NCBI GenBank assembly: GCA_905215405.1 | Contig: CAJMQE010000010.1 | Coordinates: 1-64,000 of the forward strand | Length of the DNA stretch: 64,000 bases | From: an uncultured bacterium | GTDB taxonomy: Bacteria; Bacillota; Clostridia; Lachnospirales; Lachnospiraceae | Reading direction: 5' to 3' | Shown: piece by piece, positions 32,147 to 40,709 of the stretch | How positions within the stretch are numbered: position 1 is the stretch's first letter | Layout: every line of letters begins with the position of its first letter | Program-made: the position numbers and the translations under genes | The notes under the pieces: generated by a model | Database searches by the model: none | Told to the model about the DNA's origin: nothing | What the model saw: the letters and a program-made list of their open reading frames with translations, nothing else

Positions 32147-33392
32147 GAAAGTAAAAATTGCGGACCTGGTACCGGCATCCTACAATCCAAGGAAAGCACT
32201 AAAGCCGGGAGATACTGAGTATGAAAAAATAAAGAACAGCATTTCGGAATTTGGCTATGTGGATCCAGTCATTGTAAATGATGATATGACTGTGGTAGGT
32301 GGACACCAGAGAATTACGGTTTTGAAGGACCTGGGATATGAGGAGATTGACTGTGTTGTAATTTCCATAGACAAGACTAAAGAAAAAGCCTTAAACATTG
32401 CGTTAAATAAAATCACAGGTGAATGGAACAAGGAACTCTTAGCAGATCTGATTAAAGATTTGCAGGGGTCTGATTTCGATGTGGCCTTTACTGGTTTTGA
32501 TCCACCGGAGGTTGAGCAGCTATTCAATAGTATTCATGATAAGAATATCAATGAAGATGACTTTGATGTGGACGGAGAGTTAAATAATCCAGCAGTTGCA
32601 AAGGCTGGTGATGTGTGGCTTCTTGGCAGACACAGAGTTTGTTGCGGAGATAGTACACTTCCTGAAACGTATGACTTATTAATGGCTGGACAGAAAGCCA
32701 ACATGGTGCTGACGGATCCGCCATACAACGTAAATGTTGAGGAGACTGCGGGAAAGATTAAAAATGACAATATGGCAGACGAGGATTTCTACAACTTCCT
32801 GTTTGCAGCCTTTGTAAATATGGAGCATGTGATGGAACAGGATGCTTCTATTTATATTTTCCATGCAGATACGGAGGGCCTTAATTTTAGAAAAGCATTT
32901 GTAGCAGCAGGATTCTATTTATCAGGTTGTTGCATCTGGAAGAAGAATGCATTGGTTCTTGGCAGGTCACCATATCAGTGGCAGCATGAGCCATGTCTCT
33001 ATGGTTGGAAAAAAGGTGGAAAGCATAACTGGTATTCAGACAGGAAACAGACCACTATCTGGGAATATGATAGACCGAAGTCCAGCAAAGACCATCCTAC
33101 CATGAAGCCAGTGGCACTTATGGCGTATCCGATTCAGAATTCTTGTATGAGTAATTGCATTGTGCTGGATCCATTCCTTGGCTCTGGTTCTTCTTTAATT
33201 GCTTGCGAACAGACAAATCGTATTTGTTATGGGATTGAATTGGATGAAAAATTCATGGATGTCATTGTGAGACGTTATATTGAACAGACTGGTTCTGAGG
33301 AAGGGGTATTCGTGCTTCGTGATGGAGTAAAAATTCCATATTCAGAAGTTGCACCTGAAGCTGAAAATACTGCAGAGAATACACAGAATTAG
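32136..33392 (+). CDS. ParB-N/DNA methyltransferase fusion
   Basis: 418-aa phage DNA-modification methylase. Residues 1-85 are a ParB N-terminal domain (LVPASYNPRKAL, VVGGHQRITVLKDLG). The rest is a beta-class methyltransferase with VLTDPPYNV (motif IV) and LDPFLGSGSSLIACEQ (motif I), plus HPTMKPVAL. ATG 32136 has AAGGAG 8 nt upstream; ATG 32130 is too close. It likely protects phage DNA from host restriction; specificity cannot be told. Confidence 0.9.
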   Translation: MEFKKVKIADLVPASYNPRKALKPGDTEYEKIKNSISEFGYVDPVIVNDDMTVVGGHQRITVLKDLGYEEIDCVVISIDKTKEKALNIALNKITGEWNKELLADLIKDLQGSDFDVAFTGFDPPEVEQLFNSIHDKNINEDDFDVDGELNNPAVAKAGDVWLLGRHRVCCGDSTLPETYDLLMAGQKANMVLTDPPYNVNVEETAGKIKNDNMADEDFYNFLFAAFVNMEHVMEQDASIYIFHADTEGLNFRKAFVAAGFYLSGCCIWKKNALVLGRSPYQWQHEPCLYGWKKGGKHNWYSDRKQTTIWEYDRPKSSKDHPTMKPVALMAYPIQNSCMSNCIVLDPFLGSGSSLIACEQTNRICYGIELDEKFMDVIVRRYIEQTGSEEGVFVLRDGVKIPYSEVAPEAENTAENTQN

Positions 33393-33410
33393 CTTGCTAT
33401 TTCTTGCCGG

Positions 33411-33436
33411 TAGAGTGATATATGTACTACCGAAAG
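33411..33436 (+). promoter_or_regulatory. short copy of the repeated leader element (copy 1)
   Basis: TAGAGTGATATATGTAC followed by TACCGAAAG; CGGTAG/CTACCG can pair as a small hairpin. A ribosome-binding site GGAGG follows at once. Related to the elements at 35355, 36031, 36456 and 56721. Confidence 0.7.
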
Positions 33437-33454
33437 AAAAGGAGGATTCATAGC

Positions 33455-34255
33455 ATGGAAATTATGTGTTTAGTAGCAGACAGAAAAGAACTGGTAACTG
33501 CAATTGAAAATCTAAGCGACTGCAAAATGAAGTATCAGGGACCACCTACATTTGCATATGCACGTGGTGGCGTAATGGTTCTGAGGGATGGAACTTTGAT
33601 GATTGAGGATTTGGAAGCAAATAAGGAGCTGCTTGCAGGACTTACAGCGCAGAAGTTAATAGATGATGCTTGGAATGAGGACCGGGAGGTGCTTACGATT
33701 TCCCTTCCTTTAGAGAATCATACAGGGCTTAGCCTTACAAACCTGGTTAGCATTTTTTACACTAAGGCAGATATCATCAACAAAGCAGTTGGTGCAGCAA
33801 GAGCCTTTGAAATCAACGAGCGCTTTATGGAAGCAATCATGGAGGAGCCACCTGAAACAGCAGAAGCATTTATTTCCCTTTGGGAAGAATGCGGAAGTGA
33901 GGATATGACCAAGGGCCTTGATTTTTATTATGGCAAGGTTAACTTCACAGGATTTCCGGTAACTGAGGATAGCGAATGGGTGAAAGCATACACAGAGCTA
34001 GCAGCAGCAATCAATAAGCTGGCGTTGGAAGCAAAGTACATCAAGCTGAAAAAAGAGCCAATTGAAAATGAGAAGTATTCCTTTCGGGTTTGGCTGGTCC
34101 GCATCGGTTTTGGTGGAAACGAGCACAAGACTTCCAGAAAGCTTTTACTCGGCAACCTAAGCGGCCATACAGCCTTTCGAACCGAGGAACAAAAAGAACT
34201 GCATAAGCAAAAGTACCTGTCAAGGAAAGTGAAAGCTACAAATGAAGAAGCTTAA
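33455..34255 (+). CDS. amidoligase-neighbour protein sharing a C-terminal module with the amidoligase
   Basis: 266-aa protein of unknown family. Its N-terminal 200 residues are unassigned. Residues about 208-250 (EKYSFRVWLVRIGFGGNEHK, then RKLLLGNLSGHTAF) closely match the C-terminus of the amidoligase encoded next. ATG 33455 follows AAAAGGAGG; the frame from 33422 starts inside the leader element. It overlaps the amidoligase gene by 14 nt, so the two are translated together. Confidence 0.65.
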   Translation: MEIMCLVADRKELVTAIENLSDCKMKYQGPPTFAYARGGVMVLRDGTLMIEDLEANKELLAGLTAQKLIDDAWNEDREVLTISLPLENHTGLSLTNLVSIFYTKADIINKAVGAARAFEINERFMEAIMEEPPETAEAFISLWEECGSEDMTKGLDFYYGKVNFTGFPVTEDSEWVKAYTELAAAINKLALEAKYIKLKKEPIENEKYSFRVWLVRIGFGGNEHKTSRKLLLGNLSGHTAFRTEEQKELHKQKYLSRKVKATNEEA

Positions 34256-35099
34256 ATATGGAGTTGAGATAGAATTCCTGGGAATAACCAGAGAGGCTGC
34301 TGCAGAGTTAGTGGCAGACTTCTTTGGTATCGGATTCTTTTATGAAGGCGGTCTTTTGAATGAAAGAGATATTGCAGATGATGAACACAGGATTTGGAGA
34401 GTAGTTCGAGACGCCAGTATCGATGCTTATTCGGATGAGGAACAATGTGAGCTTGTAACACCTATTTTGCAATATCAGGATTTAGAGGTACTGCTGGAGT
34501 TAGTGCAACGTATACAGGAAGCTGGTGGGAAAATAAATAGGAGCTGCGGTATTCACATTCATGTGGATGCAAAAGGATTTACACCACAGGCTGTTCTAAA
34601 TCTGGTGACTTTGATTGGAAGCCGGGAGCAGCTTTTATATAAAGCACTTGGTATACCGAAGGAACGCATGCGATATTGCAAGCGAATCAATGATGAACTG
34701 GTAGCTGCGATTCTTGCAAAGAAACCAGAAAGCCTGGAGCAATTCAGAAAGGACTGGTATCAGGAATCACCATATGAGATAGTAGCCGGGAAATATCATA
34801 GCACCAGGTATCATGGTTTGAATCTTCATGCCATGTTTACTAAGGGAACGATAGAGTTTCGATTATTCAATTCGACGCTAAGTCCAGTAGCGGTTAAGGC
34901 CTACGTTCAATTTACATTGGCGCTTTGTATGAAAGCACAGAGTAATAAAAAAGCAGTTTTGAAAAATACAGTTACCTACAATGAAAAATATTCATTTCGC
35001 TGCTTCCTACTGCGGCTAGGTTTAAGCGGGGATGAATTTAAAGATTGTCGCCAGGTGATGCTTGAAAATCTGACTGGTGACAGTGCTTGGAAAGGATGA
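34242..35099 (+). CDS. phage amidoligase (COOH-NH2 ligase family)
   Basis: 285-aa amidoligase-2 family protein of the glutamine-synthetase fold. KYGVEIEFLG is the family's metal-binding start; SCGIHIHVDAKGFTP and YHGLNLHAMFTKGTIEFRLFNST are the other conserved motifs. These enzymes join carboxyl and amino groups and are common in phages, where cell-wall or peptide modification has been proposed. The last 45 residues (EKYSFRCFLLRLGLSGDEFK...) form the module shared with the upstream protein. No gamma-glutamylcyclotransferase gene is next to it, unlike many relatives. Confidence 0.85.
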   Translation: MKKLKYGVEIEFLGITREAAAELVADFFGIGFFYEGGLLNERDIADDEHRIWRVVRDASIDAYSDEEQCELVTPILQYQDLEVLLELVQRIQEAGGKINRSCGIHIHVDAKGFTPQAVLNLVTLIGSREQLLYKALGIPKERMRYCKRINDELVAAILAKKPESLEQFRKDWYQESPYEIVAGKYHSTRYHGLNLHAMFTKGTIEFRLFNSTLSPVAVKAYVQFTLALCMKAQSNKKAVLKNTVTYNEKYSFRCFLLRLGLSGDEFKDCRQVMLENLTGDSAWKG

Positions 35100-35103
35100 T
35101 GAT

Positions 35104-35331
35104 ATGTTTGGAATACCAAGGGGAGTAATCGAAGTTCTAAAGAGGGAGTATCCACCAGGAACTAGGGTGGAGCTTATTCGTATGAACGATGCATACAGTA
35201 GGTTGTCACCGGGAGATAAAGGAACAGTGACAGCAGTAGATGATATTGGAACTATCCATGTGGATTGGGATTGTGGTTCTGGTTTGGGCATAGCTTATGG
35301 AGAAGATAGTTGCAGGAAAATAGCAGAATAA
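35104..35331 (+). CDS. DUF4314 protein
   Basis: 75-aa SH3-like barrel protein (YPPGTRVELIRMNDAYSRLSP, GDKGTVTAVDDIGTIHVDWD), the usual DUF4314 pattern in clostridial phages. ATG 35104 follows GGAAAGGATGATG. Co-transcribed with the amidoligase. Unknown function. Confidence 0.75.
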   Translation: MFGIPRGVIEVLKREYPPGTRVELIRMNDAYSRLSPGDKGTVTAVDDIGTIHVDWDCGSGLGIAYGEDSCRKIAE

Positions 35332-35354
35332 TATGCACAATACAAGGCACACAT

Positions 35355-35425
35355 CTTTGGTAGGATTATGAGTCGAGTTGACTGGATAGTATAGTGTTTT
35401 AGAGCGAATATGTACCTACCAAAAG
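35355..35425 (+). promoter_or_regulatory. 71-nt repeated leader element (copy 2)
   Basis: CTTTGGTAGG at the 5' end pairs with CCTACCAAAAG at the 3' end. The interior holds GACTGGATA and TTTTAGAGCGAATATGTAC. Exactly the same length as the copies at 36031 and 36456. A GGAGG follows. Confidence 0.75.
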
Positions 35426-35443
35426 AAAAGGAGGCACATAGCC

Positions 35444-35797
35444 ATGAAAGAAATTACTTTATTTGAAAATGTAGACATGAGCAAGTCTATGGAGGAGCAG
35501 GGAATTAACAACACATTGTATTGGGCTTATCAAGCTGCTAAAGAAAGCGGGAACAACAACATTGATTTTAACGAGGTTATTTGGGATTACGATATTGAAG
35601 CAATTGTGAAAAACTTAAGAGACGCGGGCATTACTGAATTTACGATTTCCAGCACCTTCTCAAGCCTGATTGAAACTTTAGCAGCATTTGCGGCCCAGGG
35701 AGTAACCATGAATGGACTTACCCAGGTATATGCAAGATACACTGATTGGAATACTGGGGAGCCAGCAATTATCCCAGCCATCAAGATGAGCATATAG
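35444..35797 (+). CDS. small phage accessory protein
   Basis: 117-aa protein (NNTLYWAYQAAKESGNNNID, ITEFTISSTFSSLIETLAAF) with an alpha/beta look and no known motif. AGGAGGCAC precedes ATG 35444. Preceded by leader copy 2. Widespread in Lachnospiraceae phages as a hypothetical. Confidence 0.6.
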   Translation: MKEITLFENVDMSKSMEEQGINNTLYWAYQAAKESGNNNIDFNEVIWDYDIEAIVKNLRDAGITEFTISSTFSSLIETLAAFAAQGVTMNGLTQVYARYTDWNTGEPAIIPAIKMSI

Positions 35798-35810
35798 GGA
35801 GGTGGCAAGG

Positions 35811-36020
35811 ATGAATAATTACTGGCCGGATGCGGATAAACTCCGCACCCACCTTGCCGACAATATGCTAAAGCGAGGTGAGATTATTTATGAGAAGCAT
35901 AACAGTAATGCCTACTGCGGTATGGATATGTACCGGGTGATTTATAGAGGAATCACCTGGGAAATCATATATGTAGATGGAATGGCCTGCTGGCTTACAA
36001 AACATAATGTACACAAATAA
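35811..36020 (+). CDS. small phage accessory protein
   Basis: 69-aa protein (NNYWPDADKLRTHLADNMLK, MYRVIYRGITWEIIYVDG). ATG 35811 follows GGGAGG by 8 nt; co-transcribed with the gene before it. Unknown function. Confidence 0.55.
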   Translation: MNNYWPDADKLRTHLADNMLKRGEIIYEKHNSNAYCGMDMYRVIYRGITWEIIYVDGMACWLTKHNVHK

Positions 36021-36030
36021 TGCTGGTGAT

Positions 36031-36101
36031 CTTTGGTACATATACGTGCCCAATTGACTGGATATATAGTCGGTTTAGAGCGAATATGTACTTACCGAAA
36101 G
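36031..36101 (+). promoter_or_regulatory. 71-nt repeated leader element (copy 3)
   Basis: Starts CTTTGGTACAT, contains GACTGGATATATAGTC (self-pairing ends) and GGTTTAGAGCGAATATGTAC, ends TACCGAAAG. An AACGGAGG follows. Confidence 0.75.
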
Positions 36102-36130
36102 GGAAAACAAAGAAAACGGAGGACAACAAA

Positions 36131-36385
36131 ATGAGCAAAGGATTTCACGAAGGAACCATAGGAGTACCACAGAAGGATGGAAGCATGAAGGTCGCACATT
36201 ACTGGGTGAAAGCCTTCGAGGAAGGCAGCAAATGGGGAATTAACGGAGGCAGGATTAGCAAGCTGAGCATTAGAATTAACGGAGTTTGGACAGCCAACTA
36301 CGACAGAGGCTGGGACATCGAACCAGATGAGAACGATGAAGCCACACAGATTGCCTACTGCATTTTATTGCAGAATTACAACTAA
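36131..36385 (+). CDS. small phage accessory protein (DUF7678-like)
   Basis: 84-aa protein (EGTIGVPQKDGSMKVAHYWV, WGINGGRISKLSIRING) that looks like a compact beta sheet. ATG 36131 follows CGGAGGACAAC; the longer frame from 36020 covers the leader. Ends 16 nt before a terminator, so leader, gene and terminator form a closed unit. The DUF name is from memory. Confidence 0.6.
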   Translation: MSKGFHEGTIGVPQKDGSMKVAHYWVKAFEEGSKWGINGGRISKLSIRINGVWTANYDRGWDIEPDENDEATQIAYCILLQNYN

Positions 36386-36401
36386 ATGCATATGGGAAAG
36401 G

Positions 36402-36422
36402 GGCTGGGAGGCCAGCCTTTTT
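36402..36422 (+). terminator. rho-independent terminator
   Basis: GGCTGG/CCAGCC stem then TTTTT. Confidence 0.85.
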
Positions 36423-36455
36423 CTCGTGTACATTTACACAAGTAATGGCCTTAAT

Positions 36456-36526
36456 CTTTGGTACATTTATGAGTCTAAATGACTGGATATACAGTCGGTT
36501 TAGAGCGAATATGTACATACCGAAAG
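36456..36526 (+). promoter_or_regulatory. 71-nt repeated leader element (copy 4)
   Basis: CTTTGGTACAT...GACTGGATATACAGTC...GGTTTAGAGCGAATATGTAC...TACCGAAAG. It lies between a terminator and the next small gene, so it must carry or follow a promoter of its own. Confidence 0.78.
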
Positions 36527-36553
36527 GGAAAACAAAGCAGGAGGGCAAAGGCC

Positions 36554-36748
36554 ATGACAAGATTTGAAAGAGATTTAAAGGAAGCATTAGAAGGAAACGA
36601 AATTGAGGTTCTTAAGAGAAGAAACAAAGAGATTCATGATTTAGAAAGAGAACTTAAATGGACAAAGAACAGCTTTAGAAGAACTTGCATCCAGCAGGAT
36701 ATTGATAGACTTACAAAAGAGTACAGAAAAATCGATGAAAACTTCTAA
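36554..36748 (+). CDS. small coiled-coil phage protein
   Basis: 64-aa charged helical protein (RFERDLKEALEGNEIEVLKR, LERELKWTKNSFRRTCIQQD) predicted as a coiled coil. AGGAGGGCAAAG precedes ATG 36554. Closed by a terminator, forming a leader-gene-terminator cassette. Unknown function. Confidence 0.6.
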   Translation: MTRFERDLKEALEGNEIEVLKRRNKEIHDLERELKWTKNSFRRTCIQQDIDRLTKEYRKIDENF

Positions 36749-36770
36749 AGAGAAAAGAAAAATTAGAGAG

Positions 36771-36795
36771 GCGGCTCTACGGAGCTGCTTTTTTC
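36771..36795 (+). terminator. rho-independent terminator before terminase
   Basis: GCGGCTC/GAGCTGC stem, TTTTTT tail. Confidence 0.87.
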
Positions 36796-36819
36796 ATACT
36801 TTGAAAGGAGAGGATTGAA

Positions 36820-37296
36820 ATGGCTACAAGAGGAAGAAAACCAAAACCAACTGCGGTGAAGGTCCTGGAGGGTAATCCGGGAAAAAGACCGCTTAATATG
36901 AATGAGCCTACACCGGATAAAATCGCGCCTGCTTGCCCACAGTGGCTTTCAGAAGAGGCAAAGCAGGAATGGGACCGGTTAGCAGATAAGATGGTGAATC
37001 TCGGTACTTTATCTGAAATGGATATGGCAGCTTTTGCTGGTTATTGTCAGTCCTATGCTAGATGGAAGGAAGCAGAGGAATTCATCGAGCAGCATGGAAC
37101 AATTGTAAAAACTCCGAGTGGATATTGGCAGCAGGTTCCACAGGTATCCATTGCACAGACAAACCTAAAAATCATGCTTAAGTTTTGTAGCGAATTTGGT
37201 TTGACACCATCTTCCAGAAGCAGAATGATTGCAGGGGATGTGAAAGAAGCTACGGTGGATGAAATGGAGTTTTTACTTTTGGAGGGTAATGGCTAA
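36820..37296 (+). CDS. terS: terminase small subunit (P27 family)
   Basis: 158-aa DNA-packaging protein. ATRGRKPKPTAVKVLEGNPG is the typical P27 N-terminus; the central helices (WDRLADKMVNLGTLSEMDM) match the family. It recognises phage DNA at pac/cos and loads the large subunit. AAAGGAGAGG precedes ATG 36820; the stop overlaps the large-subunit start. Confidence 0.92.
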   Translation: MATRGRKPKPTAVKVLEGNPGKRPLNMNEPTPDKIAPACPQWLSEEAKQEWDRLADKMVNLGTLSEMDMAAFAGYCQSYARWKEAEEFIEQHGTIVKTPSGYWQQVPQVSIAQTNLKIMLKFCSEFGLTPSSRSRMIAGDVKEATVDEMEFLLLEGNG

Positions 37297-38918
37297 TGCA
37301 GGAAGCAAGGCCGAAGGATTATCCTGTTTTAAAGAACTATCAGCCTACAAAATTTATGCTGCCGACATCGCATTATGATGAGGATAAGGCTGATAGGGCT
37401 GTGATGTTTATCGAAAATCTGCGACATACCAAAGGAAAGTGGGCCGGGAAACGGTTCTGGTTGTTACCTTGGCAGGAGCAGATTATTCGAGATGTTTTTG
37501 GAATTGTAAAAGAAGATGGAAACAGACAGTTTCGAACTGCGTATGTTGAAATTGGGAAAAAGAATGGTAAGAGCGAACTTGCTGCTGCAGTTGCATTGTA
37601 TCTACTTTATGCAGATAATGAACCAAGTGCAGAGGTTTATGGTGCGGCAGCAGATAGACAGCAGGCTTCCATTGTATTTGATGTTGCAAATCAGATGACA
37701 AAAATGGCTCCGGCACTTATGAAGAGAAGTAAAATCATGGGCGCAACAAAGCGAATAGTCAATTATAGCAATCAGGGTTTTTACCAAGTCCTATCTGCCG
37801 AAGTTGGAACCAAGCATGGTCTGAATGTATCAGGATTAGTTCTGGATGAGGTTCATGCACAGCCGAATCGTAGATTGTATGACGTTCTTACAAAAGGTTC
37901 TGGTGATGCTAGGGAACAACCATTGTTTTTCCTTATTACCACAGCAGGTACAGACAAGGAAAGTATATGTTATGAATTGCATATGAAATCTTTAGATGTA
38001 CTTGATGGTAGAAAAGTGGATCCAACATTTTATCCAGTAGTGTTCGGTCTCACTGATGATGACGATTGGCATGATGAGAAGAATTGGTACAAAGCAAATC
38101 CTTCGTTGGGACAGACGATTCAGATTGACAGGGTTCGTGATGCATATCAAGAGGCATTACAAAATCCGGCTGAAGAGAATGTTTTTAAGCAGCTTCGCCT
38201 TAATATGTGGGTTTCAAGTTTGACCAGGTTTATTCCGGAGCAGATATATGATTTGGGAAATGAACCGATTGATATGGATTCCTTACTAGGTAGAGAATGT
38301 TATGGTGGTCTTGACCTTTCAAGTACTGGAGATATTACAGCACTGGTTCTGGTGTTTCCACCAAGAACTGAGAATGAAAAATACATTCTGTTACCATTCT
38401 TCTGGGTACCGGAGGATACGATTCCAATTCGTGTACGAAGGGCCAGTGTCCCATACGACGTGTGGCATCAGCAAGGGTATCTGCTTGCAACAGAAGGAAA
38501 CGTTGTAAATTATGATTTCATTGAGAAATTTATTGGGGATCTGGGAACAAGATATCATATCCTGGAGATAGCAGTTGATAGATGGAATGCAACAATGCTT
38601 ACCCAGCATTTGATGGATGATGGATTTACAATGGTCCCATTTGGTCAGGGGTATAAAGACATGTCGCCAGCTACAAAGGAATTTAGTAAATTGCTGATGG
38701 AAGGAAAGGTTATTCATGGTGGGAATCCGGTACTTAGGTGGATGAGTGGTAATGTTGTAGTTGAAACAGATGCAGCAGAAAACATCAAGGTTACAAAGGC
38801 AAAGTCACCTGAGAAAATTGACGGTATTGTTGCAGCAATAATGGCTGTTGATAGAGCAATTCGTAATCAAGGAGACTTTGGTAGTGTTTATGATGAACGA
38901 GGTATTTTAGTTTTCTAG
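37296..38918 (+). CDS. terL: terminase large subunit
   Basis: 540-aa packaging motor. ATPase Walker A in EIGKKNGKSELAAA, Walker B in VSGLVLDEVHAQ, coupling segment FFLITTAGTD; the nuclease domain follows with GGLDLSSTGDITALVLVF and LEIAVDRWNATML. It pumps DNA into the prohead and cuts it. Full length for the HK97-type family. Confidence 0.95.
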   Translation: MQEARPKDYPVLKNYQPTKFMLPTSHYDEDKADRAVMFIENLRHTKGKWAGKRFWLLPWQEQIIRDVFGIVKEDGNRQFRTAYVEIGKKNGKSELAAAVALYLLYADNEPSAEVYGAAADRQQASIVFDVANQMTKMAPALMKRSKIMGATKRIVNYSNQGFYQVLSAEVGTKHGLNVSGLVLDEVHAQPNRRLYDVLTKGSGDAREQPLFFLITTAGTDKESICYELHMKSLDVLDGRKVDPTFYPVVFGLTDDDDWHDEKNWYKANPSLGQTIQIDRVRDAYQEALQNPAEENVFKQLRLNMWVSSLTRFIPEQIYDLGNEPIDMDSLLGRECYGGLDLSSTGDITALVLVFPPRTENEKYILLPFFWVPEDTIPIRVRRASVPYDVWHQQGYLLATEGNVVNYDFIEKFIGDLGTRYHILEIAVDRWNATMLTQHLMDDGFTMVPFGQGYKDMSPATKEFSKLLMEGKVIHGGNPVLRWMSGNVVVETDAAENIKVTKAKSPEKIDGIVAAIMAVDRAIRNQGDFGSVYDERGILVF

Positions 38919-38933
38919 GATAGATTAATATGC

Positions 38934-38939
38934 TATAAT
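38934..38939 (+). promoter_or_regulatory. -10 box of the moron after terminase
   Basis: TATAAT with a poor -35 (TTTTCT) 17 nt upstream, 34 nt before the next gene. Confidence 0.5.
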
Positions 38940-38972
38940 GTCAAGTGAAAATCAAAGGAGGTAAACTTAGTT

Positions 38973-39311
38973 ATGGCAAAAGTATCTAGAGCGATTGAAG
39001 ATCAAAATGGAAATATTTCATTAGACCTTTTGGGAAAGTATGATGAGTACATTGATTGTACTCAGATTGCGTATTATGTTGATGATGAGTTATTGTTCAA
39101 GGAAGCAGGACAAATCATGATTAATAGAAGGGATAATTATCCCAAGATTCAAATTCTTTCACCAAATACAAAAGACTATACAGAGTCATTTCAGGAAAAT
39201 TCTTGTACATTCACTGATATGGGAAATTTAGATATGATAAGTATAGAGACATCTTATACACCGTATAAAATTGGAAAAAAGGTTAACGTAAAGGTAATAT
39301 TTGTATTTTAA
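38973..39311 (+). CDS. moron-type hypothetical between terminase and portal
   Basis: 112-aa protein (DQNGNISLDLLGKYDEYIDC, TQIAYYVDDELLFKEAGQIM) with no recognised domain. It interrupts the normally tight terminase-portal order and has its own TATAAT box and terminator, the hallmark of a moron expressed independently of the lytic programme. AAAGGAGG precedes ATG 38973. Candidate lysogenic-conversion or superinfection-exclusion gene, by position only. Confidence 0.6.
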   Translation: MAKVSRAIEDQNGNISLDLLGKYDEYIDCTQIAYYVDDELLFKEAGQIMINRRDNYPKIQILSPNTKDYTESFQENSCTFTDMGNLDMISIETSYTPYKIGKKVNVKVIFVF

Positions 39312-39318
39312 TTTTTTT

Positions 39319-39345
39319 GCACTTACTCTGGTAGGTGCTTTTTTA
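39319..39345 (+). terminator. moron terminator
   Basis: GCACTTAC-TCTG-GTAGGTGC followed by TTTTTT. Resembles the hairpin at 45907. Confidence 0.87.
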
Positions 39346-39368
39346 TGTAGAATTTTAGGAGGTATCTT

Positions 39369-40709
39369 ATGGGAATAAAGAGTTTATTTGGTTTTGGCCA
39401 GGCTAGGGACAAACCATACAATAAAGATGCTGGAAGCGGATATTCATTTATGTTTGGCAGAACCACAAGTGGTAAACCAGTAAATGAAAGAACTGCAATG
39501 CAAACAACAGCAGTGTATGCCTGTGTGAGAATATTGGCAGAGGCGGTTGCATCATTACCGCTTCATGTATATCTGTATAAAGATGGTGGTGGAAAAGAAT
39601 TAGTATATGACCATCCGCTATATCACATTCTTCATGATGAACCCAATCCAGAGATGACTTCCTTCGTATTTCGAGAAACGATGATGAGTCATCTTTTAAT
39701 TTGGGGAAATGCCTATGCGCAAATCATAAGAGATGGGGCAGGACGAGTGCTTGGCTTGTATCCGTTGCTCCCAGATAAGGTTTCAGTAGAGCGTGATGAT
39801 AGAGGAAGATTATATTACGTTTATTCTAGGAACACTGATGAAAATCCTAACTTTAAGCAGTATGGAGATATCGTATTAAAGCAGGAGGAGGTTCTTCATA
39901 TACCAGGACTAGGCTTTGATGGCTTGATTGGTTATTCACCAATTGCTATGGCAAAGAATGCAGTGGGTATGACACTTGCTTGCGAGGAATATGGTGCCAG
40001 TTTCTTTGCGAATGGTGCCAATCCAGGTGGTGTATTAGAACATCCTGGGGTATTAAAGGATCCGGGAAAGGTTAGAGAATCTTGGAATTCTGTATATCGT
40101 GGAAGCAATAATGCGCATAAGGTTGCTGTCTTAGAGGAAGGAATGAAGTATCAGCAAATTGGTATTCCTCCTGAAGAAGCACAATTTTTGGAAACCAGGA
40201 AGTTTCAGATAGATGAAATAGCAAGGCTCTATCGTATTCCGCCTCATATGGTGGGGGATTTGGAGAAGAGTAGTTTCTCTAATATAGAGCAACAGTCATT
40301 GGAATTTGTGAAGTACACGCTGGATCCTTGGGTGATTCGCTGGGAACAAAGTCTTCAGAAGGCATTATTGCTTTCAGGAGAAAAGACACAGTATTTCATA
40401 AAGCTAAATGTGGACGGTTTGCTACGAGGCGATTATCAATCTCGTATGAATGGGTATGCCACCGGGCGTCAAAACGGGTGGTTTTCAGCAAACGATATTC
40501 GAGAAATGGAGAACTTGAATCCTATTTCTACGGAGGAAGGCGGTGATCTATATCTGATTAACGGAAATATGACGAAGCTGGCAGATGCAGGCGCTTTTGC
40601 AGATCAGTCTAGTACGTTAAGCGAGCAGGAAAAGACGCAACCTGCTGAGACTCAAGTGGAGCCAGAACCACCAGAGCAAGAAAATAAAAGAAGGAGGGGA
40701 AAGCGATGA
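39369..40709 (+). CDS. phage portal protein (HK97 family)
   Basis: 446-aa portal, the dodecameric ring at the head vertex through which DNA passes. Signature segments: TAVYACVRILAEAVASLPLH, LYPLLPDKVSVERDD, EEYGASFFANGANPGGVLEH, IARLYRIPPHMVGDLEKSSF. AGGAGGTATC precedes ATG 39369. The C-terminus (Gln/Glu-rich) overlaps the protease gene by 4 nt. Confidence 0.95.
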   Translation: MGIKSLFGFGQARDKPYNKDAGSGYSFMFGRTTSGKPVNERTAMQTTAVYACVRILAEAVASLPLHVYLYKDGGGKELVYDHPLYHILHDEPNPEMTSFVFRETMMSHLLIWGNAYAQIIRDGAGRVLGLYPLLPDKVSVERDDRGRLYYVYSRNTDENPNFKQYGDIVLKQEEVLHIPGLGFDGLIGYSPIAMAKNAVGMTLACEEYGASFFANGANPGGVLEHPGVLKDPGKVRESWNSVYRGSNNAHKVAVLEEGMKYQQIGIPPEEAQFLETRKFQIDEIARLYRIPPHMVGDLEKSSFSNIEQQSLEFVKYTLDPWVIRWEQSLQKALLLSGEKTQYFIKLNVDGLLRGDYQSRMNGYATGRQNGWFSANDIREMENLNPISTEEGGDLYLINGNMTKLADAGAFADQSSTLSEQEKTQPAETQVEPEPPEQENKRRRGKR

